A stretch of 64,000 nt of DNA from Flavobacterium faecale (GTDB lineage: Bacteria > Bacteroidota > Bacteroidia > Flavobacteriales > Flavobacteriaceae), in assembly GCF_003076455.1 (NCBI RefSeq), contig NZ_CP020918.1, forward strand, positions 1,736,001 through 1,800,000, given 5' to 3'. The translations under genes were made by a program, and so were the position numbers. The notes beneath the pieces are model-generated. The model was not told where the DNA came from. It saw only the letters and a list, made by a program, of their open reading frames with translations, and did not search any database. Of this stretch, positions 28,986-37,923 are shown piece after piece (position 1 is the stretch's first letter; each line of letters starts with the position of its first letter).

Positions 28986-30048
28986 TGAAATAGGAGGTGG
29001 TCCTGAGCATATATTTCAACTCATAAGCGGAATTTCAGGGCAATATGAAATGCATGTTGCGTGCCCTACCCAAGGCCCTTATTATCATAAATTTGAGGAA
29101 CTTACACTAGGAAGGGTTACATTTTTGCCACATCGCAAATACACTCTCAAATCCTTTTTTTCTGTTTTACAATATATTAAGAAAAATAAAATTGATTTAT
29201 TACATGGACATGGGAAAGGAGCAGGTTTTTATTGTAGATTATTAAGTTTATGCACTAAAGTTGCTGTAATACATACACCGCACGGAATAAATAAGAAGAT
29301 TGAAAGTGGATTAATAAACACATTCTACATTAAGTTTGAACGTTTTTTTAGTTATTTAATTAATGCAGTAATTTTTGTATCTAAAACAGAATCGGACTAT
29401 GCAAAACAATTAAATTTATGGGACAATGTATCTTCGGAGATTATTAATAATGGTACTAAAGTTGTGTCAGATATAGAAAGATCTGAATGGAGAGTTGAAA
29501 AGAGGAAGCAATTAAACTGTGTAGAATGTAAGGTAATCATAACAGCTTCAAGATTTGATTATCAAAAAAACACACTGGAATTTTGCGAAATTGCAAAAAA
29601 AATGACAGATTATACTTTTGTGATTTTGGGTGATGGAGAACAAAGGAAAGAATGTGAAGACTATTGTCTATATTCTAAAGTGAAAAATGTTGTATTTACT
29701 GGTAATGTTCTTAATCCTTTACATTATTTTGCTGCTGCAGATATATACCTTTCTACTGCCAGATGGGAAGGTTTGTCAATGGCTATTTTAGAATCGATGG
29801 CTCTTGGGTTGCCTGTTGTTGCAACTGAAGTTATAGGTAATATTGATTTAGTAAATCATGGTGAAACAGGTTTTTTATATACAATTGGTGAAATAGCAGA
29901 GGCTGAAAATTATTTAAATACAATTTTAGAAACCAATTTTAGTGAATTTTCTCAAAAATCTAAAGATTTTCACAAGAGTTTTTTTTCTTCGGATGCAATG
30001 TGTTTAAAGACTTCGGCTTTATATGCTAAAGTTTTAAGAAGTAAATAA
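28954..30048 (+). CDS. GT4-family glycosyltransferase
   Basis: 364 residues, GT-B fold. The N-terminus has ILHLTISSEIGGGPEHIFQL with the glycine-rich acceptor loop, and LLHGHGKGAGFYCRLL near residues 83-98 is typical of this subgroup. The donor site shows EGLSMAILESMALGLPVVAT (E-x7-E, about residues 272-291). It begins inside the end of the polymerase gene (32-base overlap, another frame). Sugar specificity unknown. Confidence 0.86.
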   Translation: MKKILHLTISSEIGGGPEHIFQLISGISGQYEMHVACPTQGPYYHKFEELTLGRVTFLPHRKYTLKSFFSVLQYIKKNKIDLLHGHGKGAGFYCRLLSLCTKVAVIHTPHGINKKIESGLINTFYIKFERFFSYLINAVIFVSKTESDYAKQLNLWDNVSSEIINNGTKVVSDIERSEWRVEKRKQLNCVECKVIITASRFDYQKNTLEFCEIAKKMTDYTFVILGDGEQRKECEDYCLYSKVKNVVFTGNVLNPLHYFAAADIYLSTARWEGLSMAILESMALGLPVVATEVIGNIDLVNHGETGFLYTIGEIAEAENYLNTILETNFSEFSQKSKDFHKSFFSSDAMCLKTSALYAKVLRSK

Positions 30049-30098
30049 AATTGGTTAAGGATTACAAGAATTAATAATGTTATAAATAAAATATTTCT

Positions 30099-31034
30099 GT
30101 GAATTATAAATACTTTTGTACTAGAGAATGGGGTTTTGGAAGTAATATTGTCAACTATTTAAAGTCAGCAATGTTTTGTTATCATAATGATTATAATTTA
30201 ATCCTTCAGGATAGGTATAACTCTATTGGAAAAGAATTTAATCTTTTTTCTGTTGTTGAATTACCTAACTTTATTGAGAGAACTAATATAACTCAAATAA
30301 TACCTGTAGACGATTTTAAATCTTTGGTAAAATTTAATCTATATGGTAATTTTACTTTGATTGATAAAATTTCTTATTCTTTTTTCTATTTGACGGGACT
30401 TAAGTCTAATCATTTTATAAAAAATTTTAATTTTGATAAAGATATAAATTCATTTTTTTTATCAAATTATAATAAAGTAAATGAAAATTCATTAGAAATT
30501 TATTGGAAATATACATTAGATACTAAAAATATATTTAAGCAATTTGAAAGAGATTTGTGTTGTCAAGATTTTATACCTGATTTGTCCATTCAAATTCGTG
30601 GTGGTGATAAGGTCGAGGAATCTTTAACACTTGGTAGAACACCATCATCTGTTGAGCAATATTTAGAGATTTGTTTTGATGAAATAAAGAAAAGCGGCAA
30701 TGATAATCTGAACATTTACATAATGACAGATACCTATTCTTATTTTCAGATAATTAAAAATCGTTTATTAGCTGTATACCCCAATATTGATATACGCTCA
30801 TTTGTTAGTAGTGATCAAGAAGGGCACTTACAATCTGATTTTAATAGCTTAGATAATAGTGTGAAAATAAATTCATATTATTTTTTCTTATATGAATTAG
30901 AAATGTTAAGGAAAGCATCGATTTGTATTGGTTCTTTCAATTCAAATATTTTTTATCTAGGATTTCTAATTAGGTATCAGAAGAATAATAAATTTATTTC
31001 AGTGGATACGACTTTTGAAAATTCCTTTTTATAA
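30099..31034 (+). CDS. Fucosyltransferase-like protein (GT11/GT23 type motif)
   Basis: 311 residues with a GTG start at 30099, fitting the open frame; no ATG lies nearby upstream. The central motif SIQIRGGDKVEESLTLGR (about residues 166-183) resembles the donor-binding HIRRGDK motif of alpha-1,2/alpha-1,6-fucosyltransferases. A C-terminal segment (KASICIGSFNSNIFYLGFL) matches their second conserved motif. The second Arg of the usual RRGD is replaced by Gly here, which could change activity. The minus-strand gene at 61554 has the canonical form. Donor assignment is inferential. Confidence 0.6.
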   Translation: MNYKYFCTREWGFGSNIVNYLKSAMFCYHNDYNLILQDRYNSIGKEFNLFSVVELPNFIERTNITQIIPVDDFKSLVKFNLYGNFTLIDKISYSFFYLTGLKSNHFIKNFNFDKDINSFFLSNYNKVNENSLEIYWKYTLDTKNIFKQFERDLCCQDFIPDLSIQIRGGDKVEESLTLGRTPSSVEQYLEICFDEIKKSGNDNLNIYIMTDTYSYFQIIKNRLLAVYPNIDIRSFVSSDQEGHLQSDFNSLDNSVKINSYYFFLYELEMLRKASICIGSFNSNIFYLGFLIRYQKNNKFISVDTTFENSFL

Positions 31035-31069
31035 TTTTATTTCAAATAAAATACACTTAAAAATTAAGT

Positions 31070-32182
31070 ATGAAAGTTCTTCAAATTGTTAAATATTACG
31101 ATCCTTGTCAAGGAGGTATGGAAACGGTTGTTAAAAATATTGTTGAGGGGATTGTTGATAATACAGGAGAGGTAGATTTTACGGTTTATTCAAATAATCA
31201 TAAGCGTAATTTTGTGAGGTCTATACAAGAAAAGAGAAGGGAAATTATTGTCAAAGAAATCACCCCAGTGCATTTGAAGAGTCAACCTTTAAATTTCAGA
31301 TATCCATTATTAAAAAGTTTAATAAAAGATAGTGATGTAATTCATCATCACTATCCATTTCCAACTATGGAATTTACCTTGTTGAGATATTTAAAATTAA
31401 TGTCAGGTAAAAAACTTATTTTTACTTGGCATGCTAATATTAAAAATTCAAGATGGAGTTGGATTGAAAAAATTTATAATCCAATGATTGAAAAACTGCT
31501 CGAAAGAGCAGATGCTATAATTGTAACTTCTCCCCAGCTTTTTGAAGCGTCAACAATACTTCAGAAACATAAGAATAAAATTAAAACAATACCACTTAGT
31601 TTTGACCCTAAATTTTCATCTGTTAATTCCAGAAAATTTCCAGATAATAGATGTTTTGAAATACTCTTTGTTGGCAAACTAAGAAAATACAAGGGCGTAG
31701 AATTTTTAATACGATCTATAGAAAAGTTAGAGGTTAAACTAAATATAGTAGGTGACGGAGAAGAATTTCAAAATCTACTATCTCTGGTAAATGATTTGAA
31801 TATTAAAGATAAAGTCACTTTTTTTTCAAATGTTAGCGATGACGAGTTAACTGAACATTATAAAAATTCTGATTTGTTTGTGTTACCATCTATTAATGAA
31901 GCGGAGGCTTTTGGAGTAGTGCAACTAGAAGCAATGGCTAATGGCTTACCTGTCATAAACACTAACTTAAAATCGGGCGTGCCATTTGTATCTTTGGACG
32001 GATATTCCGGACTTACAGTTCAGCCGCTTAATTCAGAGAGTTTAAAATTAGCCATAGAAAATGTAATTAATGATAAATCTTTGTATGAAACTTTTTCAGT
32101 AAATGCTTTAGAAAGAGTTAAATTGTTTTCTAGAGATAAAATGTCAAAAGACTATTTAGATTTATATAAAAATAATTTTTAA
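31070..32182 (+). CDS. GT4-family glycosyltransferase
   Basis: 370 residues, GT-B fold. It starts LQIVKYYDPCQGGMETVVKNIVEGI, typical of GT4 mannosyl/galactosyl-type transferases. HHHYPFPTMEF lies near 93-103, FVGKLRKYKGVEFLI marks the domain junction and NEAEAFGVVQLEAMANGLPVI holds the E-x7-E donor site near residues 281-301. Preceded by a short perfect A/T inverted repeat. Sugar unknown. Confidence 0.87.
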   Translation: MKVLQIVKYYDPCQGGMETVVKNIVEGIVDNTGEVDFTVYSNNHKRNFVRSIQEKRREIIVKEITPVHLKSQPLNFRYPLLKSLIKDSDVIHHHYPFPTMEFTLLRYLKLMSGKKLIFTWHANIKNSRWSWIEKIYNPMIEKLLERADAIIVTSPQLFEASTILQKHKNKIKTIPLSFDPKFSSVNSRKFPDNRCFEILFVGKLRKYKGVEFLIRSIEKLEVKLNIVGDGEEFQNLLSLVNDLNIKDKVTFFSNVSDDELTEHYKNSDLFVLPSINEAEAFGVVQLEAMANGLPVINTNLKSGVPFVSLDGYSGLTVQPLNSESLKLAIENVINDKSLYETFSVNALERVKLFSRDKMSKDYLDLYKNNF

Positions 32183-32320
32183 ATATTTTTATATTACTTG
32201 TAAAACATAGGCTTTATTCACATTATTATTTACTTAAGAATAGGACAGTGCTTTTAAAAATAGTAACAAAATTTTTATTACAAGAAAACATCATACTTCT
32301 TTTTCAAAAAACACATTTTA

Positions 32321-33361
32321 ATGATTTTTTATATTTTATTTATTTTATTTTGTTTAGGAATTGCAGTGTTAGGATATTTTAATTCCAAACATACTGATAA
32401 AATAGGATTTTTTTTATTTTTACTTATTGTTTTGATTTCAGGATTTCGTAAAAATGTTGGAATTGATTATATGGGTTACGTTTCTTGGTATCAGAATAAA
32501 ACAAGAGATGATGATTTTGAATTTGGGTATGTCTTAATTATGGATGTTTTTAGAAAACTAAATTTAGATTATTCTACTCTATTCTTTACTTTTTCTTTTT
32601 TTACTTGTTTATTTGTTTATCTAGGTCTAAAAAAATATACAACTAATACAAATGTTGCTTTACTATTTTTTATAATAATTCCAAGTTTATATTTGGCCTC
32701 ATTTACACTAATTAGGCAATCATTTTCAGTAGCAATTAGTTTTTATGCTTTTAATTTTTTGTTGAACAAAAAGTATTTAATTTATGTTGTGTTAATGTTT
32801 ATTGGGATATCAATACATCGAACTTGTTTCGTTCCTTTTTTTCTTTTTTATATGGTTTATCATTATGCAGATAAAATTAAATTTGAATTCTTAGGGATTT
32901 GTATGATTTTGTCCTTTATACTAGCAAAGCTTCAATTCATCTCAATTTTCGGAAAACTATTTGAAAACATGAGATATAGTTATTATTTTTCAGACCAACA
33001 AATGCCAGTTGATATCTTGAAAATAATTGTTTTGAATCTAGTAGCTTTTTTTATTTTGTTTTATTACAAAAAGCATGGATTTTCACATCCATATCAAAAA
33101 TATTTTTTAATATTACATTGCTGTTCAATCATAATTTTAAATCTTTTGTCCGAACATTCTGATTTAACTAGGATTTATGTTTATTTTAGAATTTTTGAAA
33201 TAGTTATAATTTCTGATTTACTTATTGAAGAAGTTAAAAAAAGAAGGTATTTTTTGTTCTTTTTTTTTGTTCTTTTAAATATAGGGACATTTTTATTTGC
33301 TCTAAAAAAGATACCAGGTTATTTACCCTATAAAAATTTTTTAATAGATCGGCAGCTGTAG
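32321..33361 (+). CDS. EpsG-like membrane protein, possible second polymerase
   Basis: 346 residues with about nine or ten hydrophobic segments. The conserved EpsG features are near the start: FRKNVGIDYMGYVSWY (about residues 43-58) and FEFGYVLI, followed by FTLIRQSFSVAISFYAFNF near residue 128. EpsG-family proteins are found in exopolysaccharide loci of Bacillus and many others and are thought to polymerise repeat units. The Wzy-like gene at 27825 is in the same cassette, so this region has two polymerase candidates. Which one works with the Wzx at 21823 cannot be told. Confidence 0.75.
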   Translation: MIFYILFILFCLGIAVLGYFNSKHTDKIGFFLFLLIVLISGFRKNVGIDYMGYVSWYQNKTRDDDFEFGYVLIMDVFRKLNLDYSTLFFTFSFFTCLFVYLGLKKYTTNTNVALLFFIIIPSLYLASFTLIRQSFSVAISFYAFNFLLNKKYLIYVVLMFIGISIHRTCFVPFFLFYMVYHYADKIKFEFLGICMILSFILAKLQFISIFGKLFENMRYSYYFSDQQMPVDILKIIVLNLVAFFILFYYKKHGFSHPYQKYFLILHCCSIIILNLLSEHSDLTRIYVYFRIFEIVIISDLLIEEVKKRRYFLFFFFVLLNIGTFLFALKKIPGYLPYKNFLIDRQL

Positions 33362-33533
33362 TCGTTCATGTCGTCGATAAGGTTTTAATGATTAAAGTTT
33401 ACAAGATATGAGATTGTATTTATTTTATAATTCCTTATAAAATTGTATTTATCATTTTGGTAGATTTACTTTAATTTGACAAAATTAAAATGCTTATCTT
33501 ACTCAGAGATAATTAGCTTTATAAATTATATAA

Positions 33534-34430
33534 ATGAAAATATTAATTACTGGTGGTTCCGGTTTTGTTGGCTCTAATCTTCAAAACTATCTAAAGGATG
33601 ACTATGAAATCCAGCCATTAAGGGTTCGATATGTTTTAAATCAAAAATTTGATTATAGTTGTGGTGCTGTTATTCATCTAGCAGGGAAAGCCCATGATTT
33701 AAAAAAAGTCTCCAGTCCACAAGAATATTATGATGCTAATTTTGAACTGACCAAGCAATTATTCGATACATTTTTGATCTCTGATGCTACTGTATTTATT
33801 TTTATGAGTACTGTAAAAGCTGTTTCAGATCAAGTAAAAGGGGTTTTGACAGAAGAGTCAGTTGCTGATCCTAAGACCCATTATGGTATTGCTAAGCACC
33901 AAGCTGAAAATTATATTCTATCGAGAAATCTTCCTAGTAATAAAAGAATTTATATTTTAAGACCTTGTATGATTCATGGTCCTGGTAATAAGGGGAATTT
34001 AAATTTATTGTATCAATTAGTAAGTAAAGGCATACCATGGCCATTGGGTAATTTTCAAAATAGTCGATCCTTTTTAAGCATTAAAAATCTTTGTTTTGTA
34101 ATCAATGAAATATTGTCAAATCACAATATTCCTTCTGGAATTTATAATGTTTCTGATAATGAGCCAATATCTACAAAAAATCTAATTAATATAATAGGTG
34201 AAAGTTTAGGAAGGAAAAATATAATTCTAAATATTCCTGCATCATTTATTAAAGCTACTGCTAAAATGGGTGATTTCTTGCATTTGCCTATTAATTCAGA
34301 ACGTTTACAAAAACTTACAGAAAACTATGTGGTTTGTAATAAAAAAGTTGTAAAATCAATAGGGAAGAATTTGCCGTATTCTTCAATAGAAGGATTAATA
34401 GAAACATTTAACTCTTTTAAATTTAAATGA
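33534..34430 (+). CDS. NAD-dependent nucleotide-sugar epimerase/reductase (WbpV-like SDR)
   Basis: 298-residue extended SDR. The N-terminal motif ITGGSGFVGSNL is near residues 5-16, followed by AVIHLAGKAHD. The Tyr/Lys motif is in THYGIAKHQAENYIL near residues 117-131, and RPCMIHGPGNKGNL follows. Proteins of this subgroup reduce or epimerise 4-keto-6-deoxy-HexNAc to UDP-QuiNAc/FucNAc, and are often encoded beside a WecA/WbpL-type initiating transferase, as here (34828). The dehydratase at 39850 would supply its substrate. The reaction is inferred from context. Confidence 0.72.
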   Translation: MKILITGGSGFVGSNLQNYLKDDYEIQPLRVRYVLNQKFDYSCGAVIHLAGKAHDLKKVSSPQEYYDANFELTKQLFDTFLISDATVFIFMSTVKAVSDQVKGVLTEESVADPKTHYGIAKHQAENYILSRNLPSNKRIYILRPCMIHGPGNKGNLNLLYQLVSKGIPWPLGNFQNSRSFLSIKNLCFVINEILSNHNIPSGIYNVSDNEPISTKNLINIIGESLGRKNIILNIPASFIKATAKMGDFLHLPINSERLQKLTENYVVCNKKVVKSIGKNLPYSSIEGLIETFNSFKFK

Positions 34431-34827
34431 GAAAATTTGATTTTGCTACTATTACTAAATTATTTAATTAAAACACTTGTGGTATTATTGAACATTTTTC
34501 ATTGAGTCATGATTTATTTTCCATAAAGTTAGGCTTCGCAATATTAGCATTATAGTTTTTTAAACTATTCAAATAAGGGCTGAAATACATAAAAATTTAT
34601 TGTTAATGGTGTAATTAATTATTAAGAATATACAAATATTGCTAAGTTACTGTAAGAATTATTAGGAATCATCAAAGAATATAATTATCAAATTTAAATA
34701 ATGTATGTATCACTTCATGTAATACAAAACTACTTTCACATCTATACTACAGTAGCAATTTCTTGATTTTTCATGAATTCTTATATGTTTTACCTGTTCA
34801 AACTCCATAATTCTCATAACAAATTTA
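34431..34827. other. Noncoding region between the WbpV-like gene and the initiating transferase
   Basis: 397 bases, A/T-rich, no supported gene on either strand. No TAnnTTTG box directly before the transferase and no strong terminator hairpin were seen. It lies at the right edge of the A/T-rich cassette, where base composition returns towards that of the flanks. Confidence 0.5.
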
Positions 34828-35778
34828 ATGATGTATTTAATAATTTTTTCTCTCCTTCTAATAATGGAGCTTGTCTTTTTCAAAATTGCAGACAAATATA
34901 ATATCATAGATAAACCCAATCACAGGAGTGCCCATACTGAAATTACTCTTCGCGGAGGAGGGATAATTTATTGGTTTGCGGCTATGCTGTATTTTTGGCA
35001 AAACGTACAAAGTAATTATTTGTTCTTTATCGGCATTACCATTGTAAGTATGATCAGTTTTTGGGATGATATCCAGAGCCTTTCTAGTAAAGTTCGTTTT
35101 TTTGCACATGTAGTGGCGATCACATTTCTGTTTTGGGATTTAGACTTGTTCAATTTATTGCCAGTTTACGGTGTTGTGTTTGCCTATTTCTTTTTTGTTG
35201 GTTCTGTAAATGCGTATAATTTTATGGACGGAATAAATGGAATCACAGGATTGATGTCCATCTCTATTTTAGGAGCGATGTGGTATGTCAATAATCATAT
35301 AGTGCAATTTGCAAATAATGATTTTATAATTTATCCAGTTTTAGCTTCAGCTGTCTTTTTAATTTTTAATTATCGTAAGAAGGCAAAATTTTTTGCAGGA
35401 GATATTGGCAGTATAGCGGTAGCTTTTTGGATTCTATACTTATTGTTTCAATTGTTTCTAAAAACCGAGTCTATTATTTGGGTTTTGTTTTTTGCTGTAT
35501 ATGGGGTCGAAACAAGTTTAACAATTGTTCACAGAATATTTTTAAAAGAGAAGTTGTCTGAAGCACATCGCTGGCATTTTTACCAAATCTTATGCAACGA
35601 ATATAAAATAGATCATCGTATTGTATCAATGGGATATGCTATTTTACAACTGGCAGTTTCGGCTGCGGCAATTTGGAGCTATCAACGTTATTCAGATATT
35701 CTGGTGACCGTTGTTTTATTTACACCACTATTTTTACTGTATTCCATAAAGTTTTATTTATTGAAAAAATTAAAATAG
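34828..35778 (+). CDS. Polyprenyl-phosphate HexNAc-1-phosphate transferase (WecA/WbpL, MraY family)
   Basis: The likely initiating enzyme that puts the first sugar phosphate on undecaprenyl phosphate in the inner membrane. 316 residues with about ten membrane segments. Family motifs are in order: DKPNHRSAHTEITLRGGGI (about residues 26-44), a DD in SFWDDIQSL (about 75-83), NAYNFMDGINGITG (about 129-142), FFAGDIGSIAVAFW (about 188-201) and the cytoplasmic loop EAHRWHFYQIL (near 249-259). A second ATG (34831) directly follows the first. The upstream SDR suggests a QuiNAc- or FucNAc-phosphate substrate, as for WbpL. Confidence 0.9.
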   Translation: MMYLIIFSLLLIMELVFFKIADKYNIIDKPNHRSAHTEITLRGGGIIYWFAAMLYFWQNVQSNYLFFIGITIVSMISFWDDIQSLSSKVRFFAHVVAITFLFWDLDLFNLLPVYGVVFAYFFFVGSVNAYNFMDGINGITGLMSISILGAMWYVNNHIVQFANNDFIIYPVLASAVFLIFNYRKKAKFFAGDIGSIAVAFWILYLLFQLFLKTESIIWVLFFAVYGVETSLTIVHRIFLKEKLSEAHRWHFYQILCNEYKIDHRIVSMGYAILQLAVSAAAIWSYQRYSDILVTVVLFTPLFLLYSIKFYLLKKLK

Positions 35779-35783
35779 TAATT

Positions 35784-36209
35784 ATGGTAATTAAAGTTAT
35801 CGAAGGCAATACCTTTAGTGACGCTAGAGGATCTGTCAGTTTTGTGAATGATTTTAAGTTTACAGATATAGAGCGTTTTTATGTTATATGTAATTCAGAT
35901 GAGAATCCAATTCGAGCATGGCAAGGACACAAATTAGATAGTAAAAATTTCTTTTGTATCGCTGGTTCTTTCAAGATTGGATATGTAAAGATTGATGACT
36001 GGGGAAATCCATCTAGTACTTTAGTAGTTGATAGCACCATATTGCATGCAGATGATGCAAGAGTTTTACATGTGCCTGCAGGTTATGCAAATGCAATTGT
36101 GGCTTTGGAAAGTGGTTCAAAACTGATGTCGTTTTCTACACTGCCGTTGAGTCAAGTAAAGGAAGATGATGTACGTTTTGCGCCAGATACATGGAGTATA
36201 AATGAGTAA
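35784..36209 (+). CDS. WxcM/FdtA-like cupin sugar isomerase-type protein
   Basis: 141 residues from the ATG at 35784. An open frame reaches upstream to 35673 but those 37 codons overlap the transferase gene and do not resemble the family. The cupin fold is suggested by GNTFSDARGSVSFVND, FYVICNSDENPIRAWQGHK, a FCIAGSFKIGYVKIDDW turn and HVPAGYANAIVALE, all features of dTDP-sugar 3,4-ketoisomerase/WxcM-type and RmlC-related proteins. It overlaps the following aminotransferase by 8 bases, so it probably acts on the same nucleotide sugar. Exact reaction uncertain. Confidence 0.7.
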   Translation: MVIKVIEGNTFSDARGSVSFVNDFKFTDIERFYVICNSDENPIRAWQGHKLDSKNFFCIAGSFKIGYVKIDDWGNPSSTLVVDSTILHADDARVLHVPAGYANAIVALESGSKLMSFSTLPLSQVKEDDVRFAPDTWSINE

Positions 36210-37356
36210 GAAGCCTATTTATTTGTCGTCAATTCACCAAGGGGGAGCGGAATCTAAATACATACAAGCAGCTTTAAATAGTAACAGTCTTTCAACGGGA
36301 GGAATTAATGTTAGCGAATTTGAGAAGGCGGTTGAACATTATATTGGTCAAGGAAATTTTGTAGCAGCCCTAAGTTCCGGAACTGCAGCAATTCACTTAG
36401 GATTAATTTTGTTAGGCGTTAAAAAGGGAGATGAAGTTATTTGCCAAAGTTTGACCTTTTCTGCTTCGGCTAATCCAATTGTTTACCAAGGAGCGACACC
36501 AATTTTTGTGGATAGCGAAAGTGAAACGTGGAACATTTGTCCAATTACTTTGGAAGAAGCGATAATGGATAGAATTTTAAAAGGTAGCAAACCAAAAGCA
36601 ATTATTGCAGTGCATCTATACGGTATGCCCTATAAGGTGGATGCTGTTCATGCTGTCGCTACTAAATATGGAATTCCGATTCTTGAGGATAGTGCTGAAG
36701 CATTGGGAAGTACATATAAAAACACGGCCTGCGGTACCTTTGGCGATATTGGTGTGTATTCATTTAACGGTAATAAGATTATAACAACCTCCGGAGGTGG
36801 AGCTTTAGTAGTGAAAGATCAAAAAGTGAAGCAGAAAGCCATTTTCTATGCAACACAAGCGAAGGAACCTACTTTATATTATCAACATAACGAGATAGGT
36901 TATAATTATAGAATGCCAAATATATGTGCTGCAGTAGGTCAAGCACAAATGGAAGTATTAGATGAACACATTAAGTTAAGGAAAGCAAATCATTTGTTTT
37001 ACGAGCTGTTGTTTAAAGATATTAATTGTGTAGGAGTACATAAAGCGTTGAATGAGGATTCCACTTCGAACTATTGGCTCACGACCATTATTATTGATCC
37101 AAAAAATAGTGAAGGATTTAATAGTGAAAACTTACGAATGGCATTGCAAGATGACAGTGTTGAAGCACGACCAATATGGAAACCAATGCACTTACAACCT
37201 ATTTTTGAAAAAAGTCCTTATTATGGGAATAATGCTGCAGAAGAATTGTTCAATAATGGACTGTGTTTACCTTCAAGCTCCAATTTGACTGATGAGGATA
37301 AAGATAGAATACGTAAAGTGGTGCTGAAATATTTTAAAAAAACAGTAGAGAAGTAA
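36202..37356 (+). CDS. DegT/DnrJ/EryC1 sugar aminotransferase (PglE/EpsN-like)
   Basis: PLP-dependent aminotransferase of 384 residues that would aminate a 4-keto-6-deoxy nucleotide sugar. The N-terminus IYLSSIHQGGAESKYIQAAL is of the EpsN/PglE kind. ALSSGTAAIHLGLILLGV binds the PLP phosphate, EDSAEALGSTY provides the pyridine-N Asp, and the PLP Lys is in FNGNKIITTSGGG (near residue 192). Together with the membrane dehydratase at 39850 this suggests a UDP-4-amino-4,6-dideoxy-GlcNAc. No N-acetyltransferase is adjacent; one is at 46951. Confidence 0.87.
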   Translation: MSKKPIYLSSIHQGGAESKYIQAALNSNSLSTGGINVSEFEKAVEHYIGQGNFVAALSSGTAAIHLGLILLGVKKGDEVICQSLTFSASANPIVYQGATPIFVDSESETWNICPITLEEAIMDRILKGSKPKAIIAVHLYGMPYKVDAVHAVATKYGIPILEDSAEALGSTYKNTACGTFGDIGVYSFNGNKIITTSGGGALVVKDQKVKQKAIFYATQAKEPTLYYQHNEIGYNYRMPNICAAVGQAQMEVLDEHIKLRKANHLFYELLFKDINCVGVHKALNEDSTSNYWLTTIIIDPKNSEGFNSENLRMALQDDSVEARPIWKPMHLQPIFEKSPYYGNNAAEELFNNGLCLPSSSNLTDEDKDRIRKVVLKYFKKTVEK

Positions 37357-37374
37357 GTCATATAATTTTTAAAA

Positions 37375-37923
37375 ATGAACATCGAACAAACTCCAATAAA
37401 AGATTTAGTAGTAATTATACCAGTTGTTTTTGAAGACGATAGAGGGTATTTTATGGAGTCATACAATGGTAATAAATTAAATGACATGGGCTTTACTATG
37501 ACATTTGTTCAAGACAACCAGTCTTTTTCGAAAAAAGGAGCACTTAGAGGTTTGCATTACCAGAACCCTCCTTATGCGCAAACAAAATTAATTAGAGTAT
37601 TACAAGGAGAAATTATTGATGTAGCTGTAGATTTACGAAAAGATTCACCTACATTTGGGCAATCTTTTGCAGTGAAGTTAACCTCTGAGAATAAAAAGCA
37701 GTTGTTAGTGCCTCAAGGTTTTGCTCATGGTTTCTCTGTTGTAAGTGAAACTGCATTGGTAATGTACAAATGTGATCAATATTATAATAAAGCTAGCGAA
37801 GGCGGAATACGTTTTGATGATGCTACATTAAACATCGATTGGGGAATGGATTTGAAAGATGCAATTGTATCGGAGAAAGATTTAGTTTTACCAGATTTTA
37901 AAAACTGTAATAGTGAATTTTAA
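37375..37923 (+). CDS. rfbC: dTDP-4-dehydrorhamnose 3,5-epimerase
   Basis: A cupin enzyme of 182 residues in the dTDP-L-rhamnose pathway. Typical segments: FEDDRGYFMESYN (about 20-32), FVQDNQSFSKKGALRGLHYQNPPYAQ with the catalytic His (about 42-67), GEIIDVAVDLRKDSPTFG and PQGFAHGFSVVSETALVMYKCDQYY. Its stop codon overlaps the rfbD start (TAATG), so translation is coupled. Confidence 0.97.
   Translation: MNIEQTPIKDLVVIIPVVFEDDRGYFMESYNGNKLNDMGFTMTFVQDNQSFSKKGALRGLHYQNPPYAQTKLIRVLQGEIIDVAVDLRKDSPTFGQSFAVKLTSENKKQLLVPQGFAHGFSVVSETALVMYKCDQYYNKASEGGIRFDDATLNIDWGMDLKDAIVSEKDLVLPDFKNCNSEF

Noticed and set aside
31034..31052. Perfect A/T inverted repeat before the gene at 31070 as a terminator
   Set aside because: It has no G/C pairs and almost no loop, and no T tract follows; too weak to call in this A/T-rich stretch.
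35673..35783. Longer N-terminus for the WxcM-like protein
   Set aside because: The extra 37 codons lie inside the transferase gene and do not resemble a cupin start; the ATG at 35784 gives a normal family start.
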